From NCBI GenBank assembly GCA_031272745.1, contig JAISTF010000107.1, positions 1 through 5,086 of the forward strand: 5,086 nt of DNA, given 5' to 3'. Origin of the DNA: Eubacteriales Family XIII. Incertae Sedis bacterium. GTDB taxonomy: Bacteria; Bacillota; Clostridia; Peptostreptococcales; Anaerovoracaceae. Under the pieces are notes generated by a model. It ran no database searches. It was not told the origin of the DNA and was given only the letters and a program-made list of their open reading frames with translations. Below are positions 1 through 5,010 of this stretch, one piece after another (positions within the stretch are counted from its first letter, which is position 1; each line of letters begins with the position of its first letter). Position numbers and translations under genes: made by a program.

Positions 1-1064
1 CTGAGCAGGATGTACCAAAGCGGCGTACCCAAGCCGAGGAAGGTGAACAGGACGAGCCCCGCCGCGCAGATGCCCATGCCGAGCGAGGCGAGCAGGAAGG
101 GCGAATGGCGGTCGGAGAGGCGGCCCGAGATCGGCGCGACGATGGCCATGACGACCGGCTGCGCGATGAGGGCGATGCCGGTCCTGTCCGCACTCATGCC
201 CGTCACGAGTTGCAGGTAGATGGCGAGCTGATAGCTGACCGCGAACGTGGCGGCGTAGTTGAACAGCGCGGCAACATTTGCTTTGATGAAAACGCCGTTG
301 CTGCGGAAGACGCGCATCTCGACGAGCGGCGCGGGCGTCTTCGATTCGTGTTTCACGAACACGGCGAAGACCGCGATGCCGAGGGCCAGCGTCACGTAGG
401 ACCAGATGTGTTGCGAAAGCGTCGTGAGACCGTAGAGGAACAGGATCATCGACACCGCAAAGAGCAGGATGCTCACGGGTCCCACGCCGGACGCCGCCGC
501 GTCGGGCGCGGGCTTTTTCGTCAGGAAAAAGACTGTGGCAAAAAACGCCACCAGCGTCACCACCGCAATGACCAGCACGATGCCGCGCCAGCCGAAATGC
601 TCCGTCATCAGCCCGCCCACGACGGGTCCCGCCGCCAGGCCGACGTAGACCATGCCGACCGTGATCCCGATCATCTTCCCGCGCATCTGCGCCGGATAAG
701 CGTCGACAAGGATCGGCATGCTCGTCGCAAAAATCATCGCCCCGCCGATGCCCGACAAGCAGCGGAACAGGATGAACACAGGCATGGACGGCGATAAGGC
801 GAGGAGTGCGTTTGTTATTGAAAAAATCAGCGTGCCCCAGATGAGCACGCCGCGCTTTCCGCGGATGTCGGCGATGCGCCCGAACGGCACGGACAGCGCG
901 ACCGTGAAAAACATGTACGCGGACACGATCCACGTCAGTTCCGTCGCGGCGCTGCCGAACTCGGCGCCGATCGCGGGGACCGCGACGTTGAGCGCCGTGC
1001 CGGCAAAGGGATTCACAAAATTGGTGACCAAGGCCACGAAAAGCGTTGCTCTGCGTTCTCTCAT
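1..1064 (-). CDS. MFS drug efflux transporter, DHA2 (EmrB/QacA-like) family, 3' end missing
   Basis: This gene reads leftward from an ATG at 1064 and stays open to the window edge. It gives 354 codons with no stop, so the C-terminus lies outside. The protein should be an inner-membrane, proton-driven exporter of drugs or other small molecules. It starts MRERRATLFVALVTNF and is a series of hydrophobic helices. MFS landmarks are visible: the helix 1 signature TALNVAVPAI (about residues 23-32), motif A GRIADIRGKRG (62-72), motif B RCLSGIGGAM with its arginine at 101, and antiporter motif C GLAAGPVVGG (142-151). A later cytoplasmic-loop copy, SGRLSDRHSPF, lies at 313-323. DHA2 proteins usually run about 450-500 residues, so roughly 100 or more are missing. 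The usual helix 1 aspartate before the TALNVAVP segment appears to be replaced (NPFAGTALN). The substrate cannot be told. The ATG has no Shine-Dalgarno but sits just downstream of an extended -10 box. Confidence 0.9.
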   Translation of the reverse strand, partial: MRERRATLFVALVTNFVNPFAGTALNVAVPAIGAEFGSAATELTWIVSAYMFFTVALSVPFGRIADIRGKRGVLIWGTLIFSITNALLALSPSMPVFILFRCLSGIGGAMIFATSMPILVDAYPAQMRGKMIGITVGMVYVGLAAGPVVGGLMTEHFGWRGIVLVIAVVTLVAFFATVFFLTKKPAPDAAASGVGPVSILLFAVSMILFLYGLTTLSQHIWSYVTLALGIAVFAVFVKHESKTPAPLVEMRVFRSNGVFIKANVAALFNYAATFAVSYQLAIYLQLVTGMSADRTGIALIAQPVVMAIVAPISGRLSDRHSPFLLASLGMGICAAGLVLFTFLGLGTPLWYILL

Positions 1065-1074
1065 GACAAGAAAT

Positions 1075-1083
1075 ATGATACCA
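1075..1083 (-). promoter_or_regulatory. Extended -10 promoter of the MFS gene, near-leaderless
   Basis: On the minus strand the bases read TGG-TATCAT, a TGn motif joined to a -10 hexamer that differs from TATAAT at one position. The hexamer ends at 1075, which predicts a transcription start near 1068, only about four bases before the ATG at 1064. No convincing -35 box is seen, as is common with extended -10 promoters. The same GTGGTA core precedes the helicase gene and the gene at the right edge. Confidence 0.6.
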
Positions 1084-1156
1084 CAACTCCCGCATCGGGA
1101 CCGGCACCCTATGTCCACCTGTTATTATCGCAAAAACGTACCTGCTTTGAGTGTGC

Positions 1157-1169
1157 ATTGTGTCACAAT
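1157..1169. promoter_or_regulatory. 13-bp palindrome over the antitoxin promoter, candidate autoregulatory operator
   Basis: ATTGTG-T-CACAAT is a perfect inverted repeat with 6-bp arms around one base. It overlaps the likely -10 region of the antitoxin gene: either CACAAT at 1164-1169, preceded by TGT, or AATAAT at 1167-1172. It ends 19 bases before the GTG start codon. RelB/DinJ antitoxins are ribbon-helix-helix dimers that bind palindromic operators in their own promoters, so autorepression is the natural reading. It lies in the 124-bp gap between divergent genes, so an effect on the exporter cannot be excluded. Confidence 0.5.
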
Positions 1170-1176
1170 AATTTTC

Positions 1177-1185
1177 GAGGTGATC
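1177..1185 (+). promoter_or_regulatory. Strong Shine-Dalgarno site that fixes the antitoxin start
   Basis: GAGGTGATC matches nine consecutive bases of the canonical complement of the 16S rRNA 3' end. Its GAGG core lies eight bases before the GTG at 1189, which selects that codon over the in-frame GTG at 1180 inside the site itself. It stands out because three other genes in the window have no such site. Confidence 0.75.
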
Positions 1186-1188
1186 AGC

Positions 1189-1500
1189 GTGGCAAAGACT
1201 GCAACCCTGAATATCAGGATAGACCCCGAGACGAAAGCCGGTGCGGAGCAGCTTTACGCGAGCTTCGGCATCACCGTGTCCGACGCGGTGGCCATGTTCC
1301 TTCGCCAGTCGCTTGCGGTAGGAGGGCTTCCGTTCCCGCTCGTGCGGCCGGACGGCGATCCTGTGCTGGCGCGCGCGAAGGAAGCCTTGGGGCGAATCCG
1401 CGAGAACGCCACAAGGAACGGAACGGACAAACTGGCGATGGCGGAGATTGACGCCGAAATCGCGGCGGCGCGAACCAAGAGAAAGGCGCGCAAGGGCTGA
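1189..1500 (+). CDS. RelB/DinJ family type II antitoxin
   Basis: The 103-residue product is a RelB/DinJ-type antitoxin, which neutralises a partner toxin and represses its own promoter. The N-terminus has the ribbon-helix-helix pattern: a beta strand TATLNIRID (4-12), helix A from PETKAGAEQLYASFG (13-27), and helix B from TVSDAVAMFLRQSL (29-42). The family hallmark LPF follows at 47-49. The C-terminal half is charged and probably disordered until it binds toxin; its AEIDAEIAAAR ending is typical of the family. The GTG start is chosen from the Shine-Dalgarno site at 1177-1185 and because upstream in-frame sequence belongs to the divergent exporter and its promoter. No complete toxin gene follows, so this is an orphan or the survivor of a broken pair. 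The family call is firm; present function is uncertain. Confidence 0.9.
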   Translation: MAKTATLNIRIDPETKAGAEQLYASFGITVSDAVAMFLRQSLAVGGLPFPLVRPDGDPVLARAKEALGRIRENATRNGTDKLAMAEIDAEIAAARTKRKARKG

Positions 1501-1505
1501 CGCGG

Positions 1506-1679
1506 ATGAGCGGCGTGAAGGCGGTGCTCGACTGCACCCCGTCGCCGCTCCGGAGCATCCGCCACCACCCCGTGCTCAAAAAATGCGGAAATATACCATT
1601 CCGCGGACGCAACCCCGCCTCGTGCAGTATTTTTTGTCAACAATCCGGAAGATTCTCCGCGATTCATCCGGAATATTGA
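1506..1679 (+). pseudogene. Possible remnant of a toxin gene (PIN-like N-terminus), interrupted by a palindromic element
   Basis: An ATG five bases after the antitoxin stop opens a 57-codon frame, where a toxin gene would normally begin. Its first residues, MSGVKAVLDC, resemble the opening of PIN-domain ribonuclease toxins (typically KAVLDTNVLVSA). After the tenth residue the likeness ends: TPSPLRSIRHHP has no PIN features, and the conserved asparagine-containing stretch is absent. From 1573 the frame runs into the inverted-repeat element and stops at 1677-1679. The simplest reading is a toxin gene lost by deletion or rearrangement, leaving about ten recognisable codons. The match is short, so this could be chance, and a RelE-type toxin cannot be excluded as the original partner. 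Confidence 0.3.
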
Positions 1680-1733
1680 CAAAAACCCACCCGTCACCGA
1701 TCACCGACTGCAGATTTCCGCATTATTTGAGCA
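1573..1733. mobile_element. MITE-like 161-bp imperfect palindrome with 20-bp terminal inverted repeats
   Basis: The left end TGCTCAAAAAATGCGGAAAT (1573-1592) and the reverse complement of the right end (1714-1733) agree at 19 of 20 positions. A second inverted repeat is nested almost concentrically inside (1631-1685), so either strand could fold into one long interrupted hairpin. A small hairpin, GCGGAA with TTCCGC, also lies at the left end. There is no transposase frame inside. Size, terminal repeats and lack of coding capacity fit a non-autonomous miniature transposable element. I could not see a convincing target-site duplication at the flanks (CCCG on the left, GCGC on the right), so the exact boundaries and mobility are unproven. 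It lies between the orphan antitoxin and the helicase promoter. Confidence 0.6.
1631..1685. repeat. Inner 19-bp inverted repeat of the first palindromic element
   Basis: TTTTTGTCAACAATCCGGA (1631-1649) and TCCGGAATATTGACAAAAA (1667-1685) are inverted copies with two mismatches around a 17-base loop. The 3' arm ends in A on either strand, so there is no U-tract after the stem and it is not a standard intrinsic terminator. Its centre lies about 5 bases from the centre of the outer repeats. Confidence 0.75.
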
Positions 1734-1775
1734 GCGCGATCAGACCTTTAATCGAAAACAATGGTGATTGAATAA

Positions 1776-1862
1776 TCATCAATCTCATATTTGTTTTTCA
1801 GCTGCGCTGAGCTCTTCGGCGTGGACGCGAACATTTTGCTGCTGTTGCGCGAAAGCGGATGA
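1776..1862 (+). pseudogene. Short protein-like remnant upstream of the helicase gene
   Basis: Between an in-frame TAA (1773-1775) and a TGA (1860-1862) is a 28-codon open frame without an ATG. Its last 18 residues, AELFGVDANILLLLRESG, look like real protein and use GC-rich codons, whereas the bases before about 1800 are AT-rich and look non-coding. The AELFGVD part recalls the start of helix-turn-helix segments in some DNA-binding proteins, but the match is too short to name. It may be the tail of a gene destroyed when this gap formed. I would not annotate it as expressed. Confidence 0.2.
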
Positions 1863-1887
1863 GCGGTCTTTGCTCGCTTGCCGCCCG

Positions 1888-1896
1888 TGGTATACT
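1888..1896 (+). promoter_or_regulatory. Extended -10 promoter of the helicase gene, leaderless
   Basis: TGG-TATACT is an almost ideal extended -10 element. The hexamer ends at 1896, predicting transcription to start at about 1903, one base from the ATG at 1904. The mRNA would have essentially no 5' leader, and no Shine-Dalgarno is present. Only weak -35 candidates exist (TTGCTC at 1870-1875, spacer 15). Confidence 0.7.
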
Positions 1897-1903
1897 ATCC
1901 CTC

Positions 1904-4150
1904 ATGGACAAATACGCACATTTGAACCCGCAGCAGCGGGAGGCGGCGCTTCACGGGGAGGGGCCGCTGCTCATCCTCGCGGGGGCGGGGAGCGGCAAGA
2001 CGGCGGTGATGACGCACCGCATCGCGCACCTCATCGAGGACGAGGGCGTGAAGCCCTGGAACATCCTCGCGGTGACGTTCACAAACAAGGCGGCGGCGGA
2101 GATGCGCGAACGCGTGGCGAAACTGCTCGACGGCGATTCCGACGCGGTCTGGATCATGACGTTCCACGCGGTTTGCCTGCGCATCCTGCGGCGGCACGCG
2201 GAGCGGCTGGGCTACAAGAACGGGTTTGCGGTGTACGATCCGCAGGACCAGAAAGCCGTCGCAAAGCGCGTCGTGAAGGCGCTCGACTACGACCCGAAGA
2301 AATACTCGCCGGCCTACGTGCTCGGGCAGATCAGCAAATACAAGGAGCAGTTGAAGACACCGGCGCAGATCCGCGAAACGTCCGAGACCTCATACGCGCA
2401 GGGGCTGAAGGACATGGCTGAGGTGTACGCGCGCTACGAAAAAGCGCTGCGGGCAAACAACGCGATGGACTTCGACGATTTGCTCTGGAATGCGGTGAAG
2501 TTATTTGAAAAAGAGCCGGAGGTGCTCGAGGAATACCGGCGGCGGTGGCGCTATGTGCTCGTCGACGAGTACCAGGACACGAACCGGCTGCAATACCTCT
2601 TCGTGCGCGCGCTGGCCGAGGGGCACCGCAACCTCTGCGTCGTCGGCGACGACGACCAGTGCATCTACCAGTGGCGCGGCGCGGACATCCGCAACATCCT
2701 CGATTTCGAGCGCGACTTCAAGGGGGCGAAGGTCGTGCGGCTCGAGCAAAATTACCGCTCGACGGGGCACATCTTGGACGGCGCGAACGCGGTCATCCGC
2801 GGCAACCGCGGCCGCAAGGAGAAGGCGCTGTGGACGGACCGCGGCGCGGGCGACAAGATCGTGTACAAGATCGTGCGGGACGAGATGGACGAGGCGCGCT
2901 GTGTCGCGGAAGAGGCGCTGCGTTTGTCGAATAATGATTTTCACCTGCGCGACATGGCGGTGCTCACGAGAACCAACGCGCAGTCCCGCACGTTTGAGGA
3001 AGCGTTCATCGCGCGCGGCATCGACTACCAGATGCTCGGGCAGGTCCGCTACTACGACCGCAAGGAAATCAAGGACATGCTGTCGTATATGGCGCTCGTG
3101 CAAAACCCGTCGGATGACGTGGCGTTCCTGCGCATCGTGAACGAGCCGCGGCGCGGGGTCGGGGCCAAGGGCGCGGAGTCGCTGGCGGCCGCGGCGGGGG
3201 TTGCGGGCGTGAGCATCTTGGATTTCCTGCTGCACGGAGGAGCAGCGGGACTGTCCGCGAAGGCGGCGGAAGCGGTGGCGGCGCTCGCCACGGATCTCGC
3301 GGGGCTGGCGCTCGTGCACGGGCAGATGAAGGTGTCCGAGCTCTATGACGAGCTGCTCGGGAAGACGGGCTACCTCGCGTCCTTGCAGGAGAAGAACACG
3401 GTCGAAGACGACGTGCGCGCGGAGAACCTCTTGGAGTTCCGCAGCGCCATCCTCGAAAGCGAAGCGGAAGATCCGGCGATCTCGCTTGCAGACTTCCTCG
3501 AGAAGATCGCTTTGATGAGCGACATCGACAACCACGACCGCGCGGCGGATGCGATCACCTGCATGACGCTGCACTCGGCGAAGGGGTTGGAGTTTCCGGT
3601 CGTGTTCATGCCGGGCATGGAAGAGGGGTTGTTCCCGAACCAGCGGGCCGCGGAGTCGGCGGACGGCGTCGAGGAAGAGCGGAGGCTCTGCTATGTCGGC
3701 ATGACGCGCGCGATGCGGCGGCTCTACCTGATCCGCGCACGGGAGCGGACGCTGTACGGCAACCGCGACTACACGGTCGAATCGCGGTTTTTGCACGAGG
3801 TCGCCAAGGGGGCGTTGGACGAGGACGGCGACTGCCCCGGGCGCGAGACGACGGGGTATTTGCACCGTGACGCCTGGTACGACGACGGGATGCGCGGACG
3901 CCGGACGTCGGCGGGGCGGCCGGCGGGGGCGCGGGCGCAGGGGGCGCGGCGGCACGCTTCCGTTGCGCTTTTCGAGGATGTTGCTCCGTCGTCCCATGCG
4001 ACGGGTCTGGCCAAGGGCGACCGCGTGCGGCACCGGACGTTTGGCGACGGGCTCGTGCTTGAAGCCGACGGGGAGTTTGCGACTGTGATGTTTGAGCGGG
4101 TCGGCAGGAAAAAGCTCGTGCTCGACATCGCGCCGATGGAGAAATTGTGA
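1904..4150 (+). CDS. pcrA: ATP-dependent 3'-5' DNA helicase UvrD/PcrA (superfamily 1A)
   Basis: This 748-residue protein is a complete UvrD/PcrA/Rep-type helicase, which unwinds DNA with ATP in nucleotide excision and mismatch repair, in replication restart and in clearing proteins such as RecA from DNA. All SF1A motifs are in order: Q-motif LNPQQREA (7-14), Walker A AGAGSGKT (26-33), motif Ia TFTNKAAAEMRER (58-70), Walker B VLVDEYQDTN (218-227), motif III VVGDDDQCIYQWRGA (246-260), motif IV LEQNYRST (280-287), motif V TLHSAKGLEFPVVF (555-568) and motif VI EERRLCYVGMTRA (591-603). A low-complexity basic linker (about 660-700) leads to a C-terminal segment GDRVRHRTFGDGLVLEADG (705-723), the Tudor-like RNA polymerase-binding domain of PcrA/UvrD. 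That domain argues against Rep. Length is close to the family's roughly 720 residues. The ATG at 1904 is preferred over one at 1859 because the promoter lies between them and the family begins at LNPQQ. The acetyltransferase gene follows directly. Confidence 0.96.
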   Translation: MDKYAHLNPQQREAALHGEGPLLILAGAGSGKTAVMTHRIAHLIEDEGVKPWNILAVTFTNKAAAEMRERVAKLLDGDSDAVWIMTFHAVCLRILRRHAERLGYKNGFAVYDPQDQKAVAKRVVKALDYDPKKYSPAYVLGQISKYKEQLKTPAQIRETSETSYAQGLKDMAEVYARYEKALRANNAMDFDDLLWNAVKLFEKEPEVLEEYRRRWRYVLVDEYQDTNRLQYLFVRALAEGHRNLCVVGDDDQCIYQWRGADIRNILDFERDFKGAKVVRLEQNYRSTGHILDGANAVIRGNRGRKEKALWTDRGAGDKIVYKIVRDEMDEARCVAEEALRLSNNDFHLRDMAVLTRTNAQSRTFEEAFIARGIDYQMLGQVRYYDRKEIKDMLSYMALVQNPSDDVAFLRIVNEPRRGVGAKGAESLAAAAGVAGVSILDFLLHGGAAGLSAKAAEAVAALATDLAGLALVHGQMKVSELYDELLGKTGYLASLQEKNTVEDDVRAENLLEFRSAILESEAEDPAISLADFLEKIALMSDIDNHDRAADAITCMTLHSAKGLEFPVVFMPGMEEGLFPNQRAAESADGVEEERRLCYVGMTRAMRRLYLIRARERTLYGNRDYTVESRFLHEVAKGALDEDGDCPGRETTGYLHRDAWYDDGMRGRRTSAGRPAGARAQGARRHASVALFEDVAPSSHATGLAKGDRVRHRTFGDGLVLEADGEFATVMFERVGRKKLVLDIAPMEKL

Positions 4151-4154
4151 GAGC

Positions 4155-4709
4155 ATGAAGGAGACGCATTTGGGTATGGACAGGGATTCCGATTTCGTGA
4201 ATGACGTGCAGATCCGTCCCATGGAAACGGACGCCGACGTGGATGCGCTCGTCGGGCTCGCCCACCGGATATGGCGCGAGGTCTTCCCGCCGATCATCGG
4301 TCCGGAGCAGACGGAGATCATGCTGGAGTTTTACCACTCGCGGGAGAACATCCTCGAGGAGATTGCCGGCGGCGCGCGGTATTTCTTTGTCTGCCGCAGC
4401 AGGGACACTACCGCCGCCACCCCCGTCGGCTACCTGGCCTACGAAATCCAGGAGCCCTACCTCTTCCTCAGCAAGATCTACCTGCTCGCGAGCGAGCGCG
4501 GCAAGGGCCTTTCGTCGGCGCTCTTCGACTGGACCTACGCCGAGGCCCGCGCCGCCGGAAAGGACCGCGTCCATCTCCATGTCAACAAAGGCAACGCGCA
4601 GGCCATCGAGGTCTACCTGCACAAAGGCTTCACCGTCGTGGACGAGCGCCTCTCCCCCATCGGCAACGGCGTCGTGATGGACGATTACTTCATGGAAAAG
4701 GCGCTTTGA
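4155..4709 (+). CDS. GNAT family N-acetyltransferase
   Basis: The 184-residue product is a Gcn5-related acetyltransferase, which moves the acetyl group of acetyl-CoA to an amine on a small molecule or protein. The fold is readable: beta 1 VQIRPMETDADVDALV (18-33), strand PVGYLAYEI (90-98), the acetyl-CoA pyrophosphate-binding motif A IYLLASERGKGLSSALF (108-124), and motif B VHLHVNKGNAQAIEVYLHKGF (139-159) ending in the usual YxKxGF-like signature. The C-terminus DDYFMEKAL gives the last strand. Overall it resembles PaiA-like acetyltransferases acting on polyamines or similar amines, but the substrate is not determined. Two starts are plausible: ATG 4155, four bases after the helicase stop, and ATG 4176 (177 aa), which has AAGGAG 12 bases upstream. 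Both keep the whole domain. The tight spacing implies cotranscription and perhaps translational coupling with the helicase. Confidence 0.88.
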   Translation: MKETHLGMDRDSDFVNDVQIRPMETDADVDALVGLAHRIWREVFPPIIGPEQTEIMLEFYHSRENILEEIAGGARYFFVCRSRDTTAATPVGYLAYEIQEPYLFLSKIYLLASERGKGLSSALFDWTYAEARAAGKDRVHLHVNKGNAQAIEVYLHKGFTVVDERLSPIGNGVVMDDYFMEKAL

Positions 4710-4726
4710 CTGACAGGAGCGCATCG

Positions 4727-4887
4727 TGCACGTTTTTTCAAGTTTAGGCCAAAGCCTTGTGGGATTTTATATCTCTGATGCCATAAGGCAGTCGATTTTC
4801 GCCATTTTTCTTCCATCAACTACCATTTATCGCAGTCGAAACGGCTTTGGGTGGCCTCATCGTGGCCTTTACTTGAAAAATCGTGCA
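4727..4887. mobile_element. Second MITE-like 161-bp imperfect palindrome with 25-bp terminal inverted repeats
   Basis: The left arm (4727-4751, starting TGCACGTTTTTTCAAG) and the reverse complement of the right arm (4863-4887) agree at 22 of 25 positions. Inside, CCAAAGCC (4749-4756) can pair with GGCTTTGG (4843-4850), and a separate hairpin lies at 4754-4789. An 8-bp direct repeat, GCAGTCGA, occurs twice in the interior (about 4788 and 4833). There is no transposase. The sequence is unlike the element at 1573-1733, so it would be a different family. No clear target duplication is visible (GCATCG on the left, GCCTGC on the right). It starts 18 bases after the acetyltransferase stop. The left arm's T6 run (4733-4738) after GC-rich sequence might help end the helicase transcript, although no good terminator stem precedes it. 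Confidence 0.6.
4754..4789 (+). repeat. Hairpin inside the second palindromic element
   Basis: GCCTTGTGG (4754-4762) pairs with CCATAAGGC (4781-4789) as a 9-bp stem with one G-U pair around an 18-base AT-rich loop. It is not followed by a T-run, so a terminator role is unlikely. It competes with the pairing of CCAAAGCC to the right half of the element. Confidence 0.5.
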
Positions 4888-4995
4888 GCCTGCCTGTGCT
4901 TTTCGCCGCGCCACGCCGAGGCCGATGTCCCACGTCCCGCGCGCAATCACGGTTTCCAAAACGAGCGCGTATGTCTGCGGGCGCCGGTGCATATG
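4888..4995. other. GC-rich intergenic stretch with no supported gene
   Basis: Together with the palindromic element, this completes the 301-base gap after the acetyltransferase. On the minus strand the frame TYALVLETVIARGTWDIGLG looks mildly protein-like and runs on into the element. It has no credible start: its first ATG (5031) falls inside the next gene and a later one (4992) has no Shine-Dalgarno. It could be eroded coding sequence or the outer part of a larger repeat. I see no tRNA or terminator. Confidence 0.35.
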
Positions 4996-5004
4996 TGGTA
5001 GTAT
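4996..5004 (+). promoter_or_regulatory. Extended -10 promoter of the right-edge gene, leaderless
   Basis: TGG-TAGTAT has the TGn extension and a hexamer with four of six consensus bases. The hexamer ends at 5004, so the predicted transcription start is 5011, exactly the G of the GTG start codon. No Shine-Dalgarno precedes that codon. The surrounding GTGGTA core matches the promoters of the exporter and the helicase. Confidence 0.6.
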
Positions 5005-5010
5005 AGCCTT

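Noticed and set aside
105..797. A 230-codon plus-strand frame at the left end, rich in arginine, histidine and aspartate
   Set aside because: It is the antisense shadow of the transporter, whose minus-strand translation shows the real MFS motifs.
718..1188. Upstream extension of the antitoxin frame to an ATG at 718
   Set aside because: It would overlap the exporter gene on the opposite strand and its promoter. The family begins at the ribbon-helix-helix strand, and the strong Shine-Dalgarno fixes the GTG at 1189.
1631..1685. Inner inverted repeat as an intrinsic terminator for the antitoxin
   Set aside because: The T-run is at the 5' side of the stem on both strands and the 3' side ends in A, the wrong way round for a terminator.
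1254..1697. Minus-strand frame over the antitoxin and the first palindrome
   Set aside because: It has no recognisable domain, overlaps a firm antitoxin gene and runs through the inverted-repeat element.
1763..1780. Small hairpin GGTGATT-GAAT-AATCATC as a terminator
   Set aside because: The stem is AT-rich and no T-run follows it directly; the nearest T-rich run starts about ten bases later.
1859..1903. Earlier helicase start at 1859, adding 15 residues
   Set aside because: The extended -10 box at 1888-1896 lies between the two ATGs, and the added residues do not belong to the family, which begins near LNPQQ.
2501..4321. A 606-codon open frame on the minus strand inside the helicase gene
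   Set aside because: It is an antisense shadow of GC-rich coding sequence: low-complexity, arginine- and histidine-rich, with no domain. The plus strand carries a complete helicase motif set.
3606..4724. A 372-codon minus-strand frame spanning the helicase end and the acetyltransferase
   Set aside because: Parts look smooth because of third-position G/C, but it runs through two well-supported genes on the other strand and matches no family I recognise.
4726..5001. 91-codon plus-strand frame across the second palindrome
   Set aside because: It is made of the inverted-repeat element and GC-rich spacer and has no ribosome site or family resemblance.
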